Below, piece after piece: positions 1-15,710 of a stretch of DNA of 64,000 bases; the first letter of the stretch is position 1, and every line of letters begins with the position of its first letter. The notes beneath the pieces were generated by a model. That model worked only from the letters and a program-made list of their open reading frames with translations, searched no databases and was not told the origin of the DNA. The stretch comes from Panulirus ornatus (taxonomy: Eukaryota; Arthropoda; Malacostraca; Decapoda; Palinuridae), in NCBI RefSeq assembly GCF_036320965.1, contig NC_092248.1, positions 22,417,821-22,481,820 of the forward strand. Reading direction: 5' to 3'. Made by a program: the position numbers and the translations under genes.

Positions 1-550
1 GAGACCAAATTGGAGATGGGAGGATGGAATGAAAAAGTTTTGAGCGATCGGGGCCTGAACATGCAGGAGGGTGAAAGGCGCTCAAGGAATAGAGTGAATT
101 GGAACGATGTGGCATACCGGGGTCGACGTGCTATCGATGGATTGAACCAGAGCATTTGAAGCGTCTGTGATAAACCATGGAAAGTTTTGTGGGGCCTGGA
201 TGTGAAAAGGGAGCTGTGGCTTCAGTGCATTATACATGTCTTTTCCTAGTGCTACCTTGCGCGCGTGCATGGTGAGGGGGTGTCATTTTATGTGTGGCAG
301 GGTGGCGACGGCAATAAATAAATGCAGCACGTATGAATTATGTACATGAGTATATACGTATATGTCTGTGTATGTATATATATGTATACGTTGAAATGTA
401 TAGGTGTGTATATGTGAGTGTGTGGACGTGTATGTATATACATGTGTATGTGGGTGGGTTGGGCCATTCTCTCGTCTGTTTCCTTGCGCTACCTCGCTAA
501 CGTGGGAGACAGCGATATAGTATAATAAATAGATATGAATATACATATCT
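1..550 (+). mobile_element. RTE-like retrotransposon, 3' end (C-terminal codons and 3'UTR)
   Basis: The window opens inside the C-terminal domain of an RTE-like element (codons reading RPNWRWEDGMKK-like, then LNMQEGERR, at 1-110). The 3'UTR follows: the segment around TAAACCATGGAAAG at 172, the GTAGCGC-type block near 250, TG/AT-rich sequence at 340-450, and the terminal block with CGCTACCTCGCTAACG at 488-503. The copy ends in an AT-rich tail near 550. It has substitutions relative to the other copies, so it is a dead remnant whose 5' part lies outside the window. Confidence 0.85.
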
Positions 551-1530
551 GTAATTATTCGTAAGAAACGAGGAGGGACTATGTGGCTTTATGAATATAA
601 GAATATGTTTAATGAGTAATTTGACTGATCATAAAAGTCCCAAGTTAAACTAGAGAGTCACGGAAACCTTTGTGGATGTTATAAAGTTAAATCATTGACT
701 CAGTCCTGCTGGGTTGCCACTGGTCTCATATGAGTAATGAACTATTTTTTTCCCAATGATCAATGAATCATCAGCCATCAGCAGTTTCAAACATTTAAGA
801 TCCTCATTTATGAATAAGGCTCTAGCATGATGCTTTATCTCTCCTGACACATAAATTCTTGATGAAAGATGATGACAGCATTCTGCCACATGATACACCT
901 GCAGAAACAATGATTGTAATCTGGAATTCTTCCAAATTAAGAGAAGTTTACAAATGTGAATGAACTAAACTTGGCATTATATCACGCATTCACAGCTACT
1001 GGGTCGGCCTATTCTAGGTTATGTCACTCCGGTGTTAATTCTCAACAAGCATACGTTAAGAGCAAAGAACAGTACTTACCGATATTGTTTTTTTTTGAGG
1101 GAATCGATGATACACATATTGCGGGTGTGTGAGTTTGGATTTTCCCGCACATAACACACCAATAAGAACGTCCGACCATGTTTTCTTGCTTTCAGATTCA
1201 GGTGCACGTGAGAAACAGCCGCTTCGTCTCGCACCATTTTTTGACAGCTGTACAACCCTAGTCCCTTTATATTGATCAGTTCAATCCTACATAACCTAAT
1301 TGAAACGTATATATATGTATTTACATGATGCTGTTTCACGAGTTATAACGATATTTTTCAGGTGTACAGACTCGGTAAAATGATGAAGGCCCAGGTATGG
1401 TCATGAGCCAAACTGTATACCTGAAACGTGTACTTTGTTTACGTGCAGACGACAACTTCGTCTCCAGCCAACGCCAACGTACATCATTTAAGCAGCAATA
1501 TCATACTCTGAGGTTCCAGTTAGGATTGAT
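551..1530. other. Non-coding stretch, no recognised feature
   Basis: No repeat family of this window and no credible coding sequence is visible. The short open frames here lack any recognisable domain. Confidence 0.5.
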
Positions 1531-1767
1531 GCTCAGCTTAAGTTTTACGTTATAGCGCATGTTCAGTGTAAGTTTTACCTCTTGCGCATTGTACTTCAAT
1601 GTAACTTTTACCTCTTGCGCGTGCTCAGTGTAGCTTTTACCTCTTGTGCATGATCAGTGTAGATTTTACCTCTTGCGAATGCTTAGTGTGACTTTTACAT
1701 CTTGCGCATGCTCATTGAAGCTTTTGCCTCTTGCGCATGCTCAGTGTAACTTTTACCTCTTGCGCAT
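1531..1767. repeat. Minisatellite, about 8 units of 29-32 bp
   Basis: Consecutive units share the core TTTTACCTCTTGCGCAT preceded by GCTCAGTGTAA-like sequence. Most units are 29 bp and the first two or three are slightly longer or diverged. Units differ by point changes (for example TTGTGCAT, TTGCGAAT), so the array is not recent. Confidence 0.85.
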
Positions 1768-4623
<2,856 letters not shown>

Positions 4624-4696
4624 TTCGCTTGTCCAAAACATGTTTTGGACAATTACATGTTTACCAAATGGCGTCCTAGCTTCGTCTCTTCGATGT

Positions 4697-4846
4697 ATAT
4701 CAACTGAATGTTATATTTCTCTCTTGTGTCTCCCCTGATGATGTGATTATTACACGATAGTGCACTTGGGAACTTTTCGTGTTTCATTTTCCCCGTGGAC
4801 TCAGGAATATCTTGATCACGCGGAAAATTGTGATCCTTTCCAATAT
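4697..4846 (+). repeat. Dispersed SINE-like repeat (family B)
   Basis: About 150 bp beginning ATCAACTGAATG and containing CTCCCCTGATGATGTGATT, GTGCACTTGGGAACTT, CCCCGTGGACTCA and ATATCTTGATCACGCG. The same sequence recurs at 40332-40440 and, more diverged, at 40593-40725. Its 3' end matches the tail of the tRNA-like SINE at 35003-35175. No Pol III A/B boxes are evident in this copy. It is followed by simple repeat and then an RTE fragment in the same orientation. Confidence 0.75.
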
Positions 4847-4859
4847 CTATCTATCTATA

Positions 4860-4890
<31 letters not shown>

Positions 4891-4976
4891 ATATGTATAT
4901 ATATATATTATATATTATTATATATATATATATATATATATATTAATATATATTATATATATATATATATATATAT
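4847..4976. repeat. (ATCT)n followed by (AT)n microsatellite
   Basis: Tetranucleotide CTAT/TATC run to about 4890, then AT dinucleotides with a few breaks. It joins repeat family B to a truncated RTE. Confidence 0.95.
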
Positions 4977-6060
4977 GATAGAGGCATATGATAGAGTTGA
5001 TAGAGATGCTCTATGGAAGGTATTAAGAATATATGGTGTGGGAGGCAAGTTGTTAGAAGCAGTGAAAAGTTTTTATCGAGGATGTAAGGCATGTGTACGT
5101 GTAGGAAGAGAGGAAACTGATTGGTTCTCAGTGAATGTAGGTTTGCGGCAGGGGTGTGTGATGTCTCCATGGTTGTTTAATTTATTTATGGATTGGGTTG
5201 TTAGGGAGGTGAATGCAAGAGTTTTGGAAAGAGGGGCAAGTGTGAGGTCTGTTGGGGATGGGAGAGCTTGGGAAGTGAGTCAGTTGTTGTACGCTGATGA
5301 TACAGCGCTGGTGGCTGATTCATGTGAGAAACTGCAGAAGCTGGTGACTGAGTTTGGTAAAGTGTGTGAAAGAAGAAAGTTAAGAGTAAATGTGAATAAG
5401 AGCAAGGTAATTAGGCACAGTAGGGTTGAGGGTCAAGTCAATTGGGAGGTAAGTTTGAATGGAGAAAAACTGGAGGAAGTAAAGTGTTTTAGATATCTGG
5501 GAGTGGATCTGGCAGCGGATGGAACCATGGAAGCGTAAGTGGATCATAGGGTGGGGTAGGGGGCGAAAATCCTGGGAGCCTTGAAGAATGTGTGGAAGTC
5601 GAGAACATTATCTCGGAAAGCAAAAATGGGTATGTTTGAAGGAATAGTGGTTCCAACAATGTTGTATGGTTGCAAGGCGTGGGCTATGGATAGAGTTGTG
5701 AGCAGGAGGATGGATGTGCTGGAAATGAGATGCTTGAGGACAATGTGTGGTGTGAGGTGGTTTGATCGAGTAAGTAACGTAAGGGTAAGAGAGATGTGTG
5801 GAAATAAAAAGAGCGTGGTTGAGAGAGCAGAAGAGGGTGTTTTGAAATGGTTTGGGCACATGGAGAGAATGAGTGAGGAAAGATTGACCAAGAGGATATA
5901 TATGTCGGAGGTGGTGGGAACGAGGAGAAGTGGGAGACCAAATTGGAGGTGGAAAGATGGAGTGAAAAAGATTTTGAGTGATCGGGGCCTGAGCATGCAG
6001 GAGGGTGAAAGGAGGGCAAGGAATAGAGTGAATTGGAACGATGTGGTATACCGGGGTTGA
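4977..6060 (+). pseudogene. RT core and C-terminal domain of RTE (premature stop)
   Basis: The frame to 5538 covers half of RT: RQGCVMSPWLFNLFMD (motif B) and YADDTALVAD (motif C, catalytic DD kept). It ends at a TAA near 5537 where other copies have a glutamate codon (EAEVDH-type region). The C-terminal domain resumes at 5581-6060 (159 residues) with [28 protein letters not shown] and GRPNWRWKDGVKK. This C-terminal segment is residue-for-residue the same as the one at 10667-11146, one tandem unit downstream. Confidence 0.88.
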
Positions 6061-6246
6061 CGTGCTGTCAGTGGATTGAATTTAGGCATGTGAAGCGTCT
6101 GGGGTAAACCATGGAAAGCTGTGTAGGTATGTATATTTGCGTGTGTGGACGTATGTATATACATGTGTATGGGGGTGGGTTGGGCCATTTCTTTCGTCTG
6201 TTTCCTTGCGCTACCTCGCAAACGCGGAAGACAGCGACAAAGCAAA

Positions 6247-6280
<34 letters not shown>

Positions 6281-6281
6281 C

Positions 6282-6365
<84 letters not shown>
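4977..6365 (+). mobile_element. RTE-like retrotransposon, 3' half with A/AT tail
   Basis: Starts abruptly at the RT motif A codons ([11 protein letters not shown]). It continues through motif B, motif C and the C-terminal domain to a shortened 3'UTR. At about 6124 the 3'UTR lacks roughly 260 bp present in longer copies such as 21747-22190: the CATGGAAAGCTGTGTAGG block runs directly into TATGTATATTTGCGTG. The copy ends with GCTACCTCGCAAACGCGGAAGA, about 21 A residues from 6244 and (AT)n to 6365. Confidence 0.9.
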
Positions 6366-6368
<3 letters not shown>

Positions 6369-6369
6369 T

Positions 6370-6478
6370 CTCTCATAGATATTAGTAACTTCCTACGTTA
6401 GCGAGATAGGTATAAAGCAGAGGACTGAACCTTAGAGGGAATATCCTCACTCGGCCCCTCTCTCTGGCTTTTCCTTAT
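6370..6478 (-). mobile_element. Degenerate short RTE-derived element, 3' part
   Basis: On the minus strand the sequence reads GTGAGGATATTCCCTCTAAG, then CAGTCCTCTG, then CTCGCTAACG. These are the blocks that end the short non-autonomous element seen better at 16983, 30716 and 55761. It is diverged and lacks the 5' half. Confidence 0.65.
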
Positions 6479-7899
6479 CAGCCAGAGTGACAGCTTAACA
6501 GCTTAGCCGATAATGCTGAACGTCGACTGTGAAATGGGGACATTTAAGTCCCCCTAGTCTACTAGAGATGACACCCACTTGACTGGACCCATGTGTACTG
6601 GAGGTCATTTACCATTCATTCGAGTGGTACTTTTGGACAGCTATCAGCTACTTGAGAGTACAACATCGAACGTTCCTTATCTGCAAAAGGACGTAGAACT
6701 TTCCCAGAGCTGGTCAGTCAATCCGTTTGACTTACAGAGCAATACTGGTTCAGATGTTTATGCCTTAGAAAAAATTAATTTTGTGATTATTGTTATTAGT
6801 ATGGCACTGGATATACTGTAGTTTTTTTTTTTTTAAATCTTTAAACGCTGAAGTACAACCCTTGATCACAATGGTACGACCCTTAAGCACGACAGGGCGA
6901 CCCGGCTTTTCACCAGATTCGTAAGTTTGAGGTCATGGGCACCCGCAGGACTTAGAAGACCAGCTTCGTCGTCCACTGGGCGGAACCACAGGTCAAGAAA
7001 AATGGCGATATGTGTATGCTTGTGTGAGGTGAGTATAGGACGATCAAATGTTCATTGTCTTCAGTATGAAAGTTGCATCTTAGGAATGAGGATCTTTATT
7101 ATTTGGTAAATCAGTGTTTATTATGTTGGGGTGATGGGTGTTGGCCGCAATGCAGACGAGAAAAAATAACTCTTACATGCCTGAGGGATGCAGTTTTAAA
7201 AAGTGTTTGGTGGAGTGGAGTTTGGTAAGACTGGTCGAGATAGCGTTTGTGTAGTTCTCGTCAAATTGTTAAATGTTTATATGCTTTGTCGTTGTCTTTG
7301 TTTGCTGTGGAAGGAATTTCTGTAAATATAGGATGTTGAAGGCTGAATCATGGATGATAATTTTATCTTTACTTTGGGGATTCTTGTTGGTTTGAAGTGG
7401 TTGGGTAGGAAGAGTCTAGTGTCGTTGCATAGAACTGAGTGCTAAGCAATTCAGTGAGTTTTTAGTCCAAGTATTTTTTCTTTATTGTGCAGGTATTGAA
7501 TGTTTATGTTTGCTAAGCAGCCATTGGTTGTTGATGACGTCCTGTCTTGTGTGGTTTGTGGTATTTACACTTACTTTTCAAAGAGGGGAGACTAAACGGG
7601 TGAGGCATAGTTTAGGGTGGAGTGGATTGATTTGTTCGTAAAGGAGACTAAGAACTCCTTTTTCTTGTCCAAAACTGGTGTCAATTGCCTTAAGACCTCT
7701 TTTTTTAAAACGTGTTTTAGAGTTACTCCAGCACATCATTTCCAGGGCTCATGTAGCTCCAAGGCTGTGGTGCTTCAAGCAGCAGGGAAATGATAGAGTG
7801 AGATGTTCCCTGTAGACACTGTACTCTCGACGACGCAGCGTCGCCAAAGATGACTCTTCACCGGTGATGTAACCTCCAGCAGGCGGATCCCGGTAGAAT

Positions 7900-7946
<47 letters not shown>

Positions 7947-8373
7947 GCGTGAACGTGTCAGCCACACGTGCCCAGAAAGATCACAGGTTGCGTAATGGTG
8001 AGTGGCTCTCCTCCCTAAGTTGCCTTCGTTGTGAGCTCTTTCTTACCTCCAGGACCATGTATTCCAACCCCTTTAAGCGTGGTGTTACGATCCTTGGGTA
8101 TGTATATTGGTATGACATATGACTTGACCTTCAAGGGTTAAGTCATGTCAGATAACCAAAGGTAATACTGACCATCGTGCTCAAAAGGTATACCTAAACC
8201 TGTATTGTATACATCGAGTTCAGATCATACTCCAACGCTTTACAAACCATAGTCTGAAATTGAGATTGGGCTGAACTTATGACGTATTTAGTCATCCGTT
8301 GTAGTAGTTTCTGCTGTGTGTTTTCCAAGCTTTATCGTAGGTTTATAACGTATTGCTAGAGAATATATGAAAT
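6479..8373. other. Non-RTE DNA inside tandem-duplication unit 1
   Basis: No gene recognised. The sequence recurs at 11563-13476 in unit 2 with scattered substitutions and 1-base indels. The only internal feature I can name is the (CA)n at 7901-7945. Confidence 0.6.
7901..7945. repeat. (CA)n microsatellite
   Basis: 45 bp of CA. The duplicate at 12988-13048 is 61 bp, so the two units differ here by eight repeats. Confidence 0.97.
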
Positions 8374-8536
8374 GGACGTCCGTGTTGTAGCGGTTAACGT
8401 TCCTGACAGTGAGACATTCACTGGCCGTCCAGGGTCGAACACATAGGTTCAAATCCTGGTTGCAGCAGTCGGCCCACAATTTACCCAAATGTTCATCTAC
8501 CCCTAGGGGTTCGTCGGTAAAACGGGTACCTGACAC
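8374..8536 (+). mobile_element. tRNA-derived SINE
   Basis: A tRNA-like head with a Pol III A-box-like TGTTGTAGCGGTTAACG near 8383 and a B box GGTTCAAATCC at 8446-8456. A non-tRNA body follows (TTCATCTACCCCTAGGGG, GGTAAAACGGGTACCTG). The body resembles that of the SINE at 48973-49140. Its 3' end is fused within about 7 bp to the cut 5' edge of an RTE in the same orientation. Confidence 0.8.
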
Positions 8537-8542
8537 TCTATA

Positions 8543-10069
8543 TATTGGTGCCTATGCACCTGGCATGAGAAGAAAGATCATGAGAGGCAAGTGTTTTGGG
8601 AGCAGCTGAGTGAGTGTGTTAGCAGTTTTGATGCAGGAGACCGGGGTGATAGTGATGGGTGATTTGAATGCAAAGGTGAGTAATGTGGCAGTTGAGGGAA
8701 TAATTTGTGTACATGGGGGTGTTCAGTGTTGTGAATGGAAATGGTGAAGAGCTTCTGATTTGTGTGCTGAAGAAGGACTAGTGATTGGGAATAGCTGTTT
8801 AAAAATCATGTAAGTAGGAGAAATGGCCAGAGAGCGTTATTGCATTACATGTTAATTGATAGGCTCGAGAAAGAGAGACTTTTTGGATGTTAATGTGCTG
8901 AGAGGTGCAACTGGAGGGATGTCTGATCATTATCTTGTGGAGGCGAAGGTGAAGATTTGTAGAGCTTTTCAGAAAAGAAGAAAGAATGTTGATGTGAAGA
9001 GAGGGGTGAGAGTAAGTGACCTTGGGAAGGAGACTTTGTGAGGAAGTACCAAGAGAGACTGAGTGTAGAATGGAAAAAGGTGAGAGCAAAGGACGTAAGG
9101 TGAATGGGGGAGAAATGGGATGTATATAAAGAAGCAGTGATGGCTTGCGCAAAAGATGCTTGTAGCATGAGAAGAATGGGTGGTAGGCAGATTGAAAGGG
9201 TAGTGAGTGGTGGGATAAAGTAAGATTATTAGTGAAAGAGAAGAGAGAGCCATTTGGACGATTTAGCAAAAAAAATAGTGCAAATGACTGGGAGATGTAT
9301 AAAAGTAAGAGGCAGGAGGTCAAGAGAAAGGTGCAAGAGGTGAAAAAGAAGGCAAATGAGAGTTGGGGTGAGAGAGTATCATTAAATTTTAGGGAGAACA
9401 AAAGGATGTTTTGGAAGGAGGTAAATAAAGCGCGTAAGACAAGAGAACAAATGGAACATCGGTGAAGGGGGCTAATGGGAGGTAATAACAAGTAGTGGTG
9501 ATGTGAGGAGATGGAGTGAGTATTTTCAAGGTTTGTTGAATGTTTTAGATGACACAGTGGCAGATACAGGGTGTTTTAGTCGAGGTGGTGTGCAAAGTAA
9601 GAGCTTAGGGAGAATGATTTTGTAAACAGAGAAAAGGTATTGAAAGCTTTGCGGAAGATGAAAGTCGGCAAGGCGGCGGTTTGGATGGCATTGCCGTGGA
9701 AAATATTAGAAAAGGGGGTGACTGTGTTGTTGACTGGGTTGTAAGGATATTTACTGTATGTATATCTCATGGTGAGGTGCCTGAGAACTGGCGGAATGCA
9801 TGCATAGTGCCATTGTATAAAGGCAAAGATGATAAAGGTGAGCGTTCAAATTACATAAGTATAAGTTTGTTGAGTATTCCTGGGAGATTGTATGGGAGGG
9901 TATTGGTTGAGAGGGTGAAGGCATGTACAGAGCATCAGATTGGGGAAAGAGCAGTGGAGTTTCAGAAATGGTAGAGGGTTTGTGGATCAGGTGTTTGGTT
10001 TGAAGAATATATGTGAGAAATACTAGAAAAGCAAATGGATTTTGTGTGCAGCACTTATGAGTCTGGAGA

Positions 10070-10071
<2 letters not shown>
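8543..10071 (+). mobile_element. RTE-like fragment, endonuclease through early RT (unit 1 copy)
   Basis: Begins inside the endonuclease (codons IGAYAPG) and runs through GDLNAKV, SDHYLVEAKVK, the basic linker and the first RT blocks to the motif A region. There it is replaced at 10070 by the start of duplication unit 2. It matches 13647-15176 in unit 2 closely, but has many single-base insertions or deletions that unit 2 lacks. Confidence 0.88.
8548..10071 (+). pseudogene. Endonuclease-RT ORF of RTE, multiply frameshifted
   Basis: Recognisable pieces occur in different frames: GATGGMSDHYLVEAKVKI (8856-9041), NFRENKRMFWKEVNKARK (9232-9465), and VENIRKGGDCVVDW with [20 protein letters not shown] (9681-9974). 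Indels at about 8643, 8717, 9034, 9606 and 9680 relative to the unit 2 copy break the frame. Catalytic residues of both enzymes are only partly represented. Many breaks are 1-base homopolymer changes, so some may be sequencing error rather than biology. Confidence 0.8.
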
Positions 10072-11454
<1,383 letters not shown>

Positions 11455-11562
11455 CTCTCATAGATATTAGTAACTTCCTACGTTAGCGAGATAGCTATAA
11501 AGCAGAGGACTGAACCTTAGAGGGAATATCCTCACTCGGCCCCTCTCTCTGGCTTTTCCGTA
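11455..11562 (-). mobile_element. Degenerate short RTE-derived element, 3' part (unit 2)
   Basis: Duplicate of 6370-6478, with the same blocks on the minus strand. Confidence 0.63.
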
Positions 11563-12986
11563 TCAGCCAGAGTGACAGCTTAACAGCTTAGCCGATAATG
11601 CTGAACGTCGACTGTGAAATGGGGACATTTAGGTCCCCCTAGTCTACTAGAGATGACACCCACTTGACTGGACCCATGTGTACTGGAGGTCATTTACCAT
11701 TCATTCGAGTGGTACTTTTGGACAGCTATCAGCTACTTGAGAGTACAACATCGAACGTTCCTTATCTGCAAAAGGACGTAGAACTTTCCCAGAGCTGGTC
11801 AGTCAATCCGTTTGACTTACAGAGCAATACTGGTTCAGATGTTTATGCCTTAGAAAAAATTAATTTTGTGATTATTGTTATTAGTATGGCACTGGATATA
11901 CCGTAGTGTTTTTTTTTTTCTAACTCTTTAAACACTGAAGTACAACCCTTGATCACAATGGTACGACCCTTAAGCACGACAGGGCGACACGGCTTTTCAC
12001 CAGATTCGTAAGTTTGGGGTCATGGGCACCCGCAGGACTTAGAAGACTAGCTTCGTCGTCCACTGAGCGGAACCACAGGTCAAGAAAAATGGCGATATGT
12101 GTATGTTTGTGTGAGGTGAGTATAGGAAGATCAAATGTTCATTGTCTTCAGTATGAAAGTTGCATCTTAGGAATGAGGATCTTTATCATTTGGTAAATCA
12201 GTGTTTATTATGTTGGGGTGATGGATGTTGTCCGCAATGCAGACGAGAAAAAATAACTCTTACATGCCTGAGGGATGCAGTTTTAAAAAGTGTTTGGTGG
12301 AGTGGAGTTTGTAAGACTGGGTCGAGATAGCGTTTGTGTAGTTCTCGTCAAATTGTTAAATGTTTATATGCTTTGTCGTTGTCGTGTTTGCTGTGGAAGG
12401 AATTTCTGTAAATATAGGATGTTGAAGGCTGAATCATGGATGATAATTTTATCTTTACTTTGGGGATTCTTGTTGGTTATGAAGTGGCTTGGGTAGGAAG
12501 AGTCTAGTGTCGTTGCATAGAACTGAGTGCTAAGCATTTCAGGTGAGATTTTAGTCCAAGTATTTTTTCTTTATTGTGCAGGTATTGAATGTTTATGTTT
12601 GCTAAGCAGCCATTGATTGTTGATGACGTCCTGTCTTGTGTGGTTTGTGGTATTACACTTACTTTTCAAAGAGTGGAGACTAAACGGGTGAGGCATAGTT
12701 TAGGGTGGAGTGGATGATTTGTTCGTAAAGGAGACTAAGAACTCCTTTTTCTTGTCCAAAACTGGTGTCAATTGCCTTAAGACCTCTTTTTTTAAACGTG
12801 TTTTAGAGTTACTCCAGCACATCATTTCCAGGGGCTCATGTAGCTCCAAGGCTGTGGTGCTTCAAGCAGCAGGGAAATGATAGAGTGAGATGTTCCCTGT
12901 AGACACTGTACTCTCGACGACACAGCGTCGCCAAAGATGACTCTTCACCGGTGGTGTAACCTCCAGCAGGCGGAGCCCGGTAGAAT

Positions 12987-13049
<63 letters not shown>

Positions 13050-13476
13050 GCGTGAACGTGTCAGCCACACGTGCCCAGAAAGATCACAGGTTGCGTAATG
13101 GTGAGTGGCTCTCCTCCCTAAGTTGCCTTCGTTGTGAGCTCTTTCTTACCTCCAGGACCATGTATTCCAACCCCTTTAAGCGTGGTGTTACGATCCTTGG
13201 GTATGTATATTGGTATGACATATGACTTGACCTTCAAGGGTTAAGTCATGTCAGATAACCAAAGGTAATACTGACCATCGTGCTCAAAAGGTATACCTAA
13301 ACCTGTATTGTATACATCGAGTTCAGATCATACTCCAACGCTTTACAAACCATAGTCTGAAATTGAGATTGGGCTGAACTTATGACGTATTTAGTCATCC
13401 GTTGTAGTAGTTTCTGCTGTGTGTTTTCCAAGCTTTATCGTAGGTTTATAACGTATTGCTAGAGAATATATGAAAT
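11563..13476. other. Non-RTE DNA inside tandem-duplication unit 2
   Basis: Duplicate of 6479-8373; no gene recognised. Differences are concentrated in homopolymers and short indels between about 12290 and 12800. Confidence 0.6.
12988..13048. repeat. (CA)n microsatellite
   Basis: 61 bp of CA; counterpart of 7901-7945. Confidence 0.97.
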
Positions 13477-13640
13477 GGACGTCCGTGTTGTAGCGGTAAA
13501 CGTTCCTGACAGTGAGACATTCACTGGCCGTCCAGGATCGAACACATAGGTTCAAATCCTGGTTGCAGCAGTCGGCCCACAATTTACCCAACTGTTCATC
13601 CACCCCTAGGGGTTCGTCGGTAAAACGGGTACCTGACACT
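13477..13640 (+). mobile_element. tRNA-derived SINE (unit 2)
   Basis: Duplicate of 8374-8536: A-box-like region near 13486 and B box GGTTCAAATCC at 13549-13559. It is fused to the cut RTE edge at 13647. Confidence 0.8.
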
Positions 13641-13646
13641 CTATAT

Positions 13647-15710
13647 ATTGGTGCCTATGCACCTGGGCATGAGAAGAAAGATCATGAGAGGCAAGTGTTT
13701 TGGGAGCAGCTGAATGAGTGTGTTAGTAGTTTTGATGCAGGAGACCGGGTGATAGTGATGGGTGATTTGAATGCAAAGGTGAGTAATGTGGCAGTTGAGG
13801 GAATAATTTGTGTACATGGGGTGTTCAGTGTTGTGAATGGAAATGGTGAAGAGCTTCTGATTTGTGTGCTGAAGAAGGACTAGTGATTGGGAATACCTGG
13901 TTTAAAAATCATGTAAGTAGGAGAAATGGCCAGAGAGCGTTATTGCATTACATGTTAATTGATAGGCTCGAGAAAGAGAGACTTTTGGATGTTAATGTGC
14001 TGAGAGGTGCAACTGGAGGGATGTCTGATCATTATCTTGTGGAGGCGAAGGTGAAGATTTGTAGAGCTTTTCAGAAAAGAAGAAAGAATGTTGATGTGAA
14101 GAGAGGGGTGAGAGTAAGTGACCTTGGGAAGGAGACTTGTGTGAGGAAGTACCAAGAGAGACTGAGTGTAGAATGGAAAAAGGTGAGAGCAAAGGACGTA
14201 AGGTGAATGGGGGAGAAATGGGATGTATATAAAGAAGCAGTGATGGCTTGCGCAAAAGATGCTTGTAGCATGAGAAGAATGGGTGGTGGGCAGATTAGAA
14301 AGGGTAGTGAGTGGTGGGATAAAGTAAGATTATTAGTGAAAGAGAAGAGAGAGCCATTTGGACGATTTTAGCAAAAAAAATAGTGCAAATGACTGGGAGA
14401 TGTATAAAAGTAAGAGGCAGGAGGTCAAGAGAAAGGTGCAAGAGGTGAAAAAGAAGGCAAATGAGAGTTGGGGTGAGAGAATATCATTAAATTTTAGGGA
14501 GAACAAAAGGATGTTTTGGAAGGAGGTAAATAAAGCGCGTAAGACAAGAGAACAAATGGGAACATCGGTGAAGGGGGCTAATGGGAGGTAATAACAAGTA
14601 GTGGTGATGTGAGGAGATGGAGTGAGTATTTTCAAGGTTTGTTGAATGTTTTAGATGACACAGTGGCAGATACAGGGTGTTTTAGTCGAGGTGGTGTGCA
14701 AAGTAAGAGCGTTAGGGAGAATGATTTTGTAAACAGAGAAAAGGTATTGAAAGCTTTGCGGAAGATGAAAGTCGGCAAGGCGGCGGGTTTGGATGGCATT
14801 GCCGTGGAAAATATTAGAAAAGGGGGTGACTGTGTTGTTGACTGGGTTGTAAGGATATTTACTGTATGTATATCTCATGGTGAGGTGCCTGAGAACTGGC
14901 GGAATGCATGCATAGTGCCAATGTTTAAAGGCAAAGATGATAAAGGTGAGCGTTCAAATTACATAAGTATAAGTTTGTTGAGTATTCCTGGGAGATTGTA
15001 TGGGAGGGTATTGGTTGAGAGGGTGAAGGCATGTACAGAGCATCAGATTGGGGAAGAGCAGTGGAGTTTCAGAAATGGTAGAGGGTTTGTGGATCAGGTG
15101 TTTGGTTTGAAGAATATATGTGAGAAATACTTAGAAAAGCAAATGGATTTGTGTGCAGCACTTATGAGTCTGGAGAAGGCATATGATAGAGTTGATAGAG
15201 ATGCTCTGTGGAAAGTATCAAGAATATATAGTGTGGGAGGCAAATTGCTAGAAACAGTGAAAAGTTTTTATCGAGAATGTAAGGCATGTGTACGTGTAGG
15301 AAGAGAGGAAAGTGATTGGTTCTCAGCGAGTGTTGGTTTGCGGTAGGGGTGCGTGATGTCTCCATGGTTGTTTAATAAGTTTATGGATGGGGTTGTTAGG
15401 GAGGTGAATGCAAGAGTTTTTTGGAGAGAGGGGGCAAGTATGCAGTGTGTTATGGATGAGAGAGCTTGGGAAGTGAGTCAGTTGTTGTTCGCTGATGATA
15501 CATCGCTGGTGCCTGATTCTGTTAAGAAACTGCAGAAACTGGTGACTGAGTTTGGTAAAGTGTGTGAAAGAAGAAAGCTGAGAGTAAATGTGAATAGGAT
15601 TATGGTTATTAGGTACAGTAAGGTTGAGGGACAAGTCAACTGGGAGGTAAGTTTGAATGGAGAAAAACTGGTGAAAGCGAAGTGATTTACATATCTGGGA
15701 GTGGATTTGG
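13647..15710 (+). mobile_element. RTE-like retrotransposon, both ends missing
   Basis: Runs from the endonuclease (IGAYAPGHEKKDHERQ) to the start of the C-terminal domain (YLGVDL codons) and stops at 15710. There it fuses to a minus-strand RTE fragment at the shared hexamer ATTTGG (15705-15710). Confidence 0.9.
13650..15688 (+). pseudogene. Endonuclease-linker-RT ORF of RTE (four or more breaks)
   Basis: The endonuclease begins in the frame ending at 13883 (VIVMGDLNAKV) and shifts near 13856 into 13862-14206 (LHYMLIDR, GGMSDHYLVEAKVK). It meets a TGA near 14204. The linker occupies 14358-14591 and ends at a frameshift at GANGR. The RT frame 14609-15346 holds [34 protein letters not shown] and [15 protein letters not shown], and ends at TAG where motif B should read RQGC (CAG to TAG at about 15344). 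Motif C FADDTSLVPD lies in 15353-15685. It also carries substitutions in motif A (VAFMD replaced by AALMS, losing the first catalytic Asp), so it is dead. Confidence 0.87.

Larger units (their letters stand above)
4982..10069. repeat. Tandem segmental duplication, unit 1 (about 5.09 kb)
   Basis: From GGCATATGATAGAG at 4984 onward the order is RTE 3' half, degenerate short element, non-repeat DNA, (CA)n, SINE and RTE 5' fragment. The same order repeats from 10070. Offsets are 5086 at 5581/10667, 5085 at 6579/11664, 5087 at 6927/12014 and 5103 at 8409/13512. Confidence 0.93.

Noticed and set aside
5544..6245. 233-residue antisense ORF, repeated at 10630 and 31106
   Set aside because: Shadow of the RTE C-terminal domain and 3'UTR.
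7749..8122. Small ORFs around the (CA)n (also 12836-13068)
   Set aside because: Val-Cys and His-Thr repeats from the microsatellite, with no domain in the flanks.
8374..8460. Functional tRNA gene (also 13477, 35100, 49050)
   Set aside because: A and B boxes are present but no full cloverleaf pairing, and a SINE body follows.
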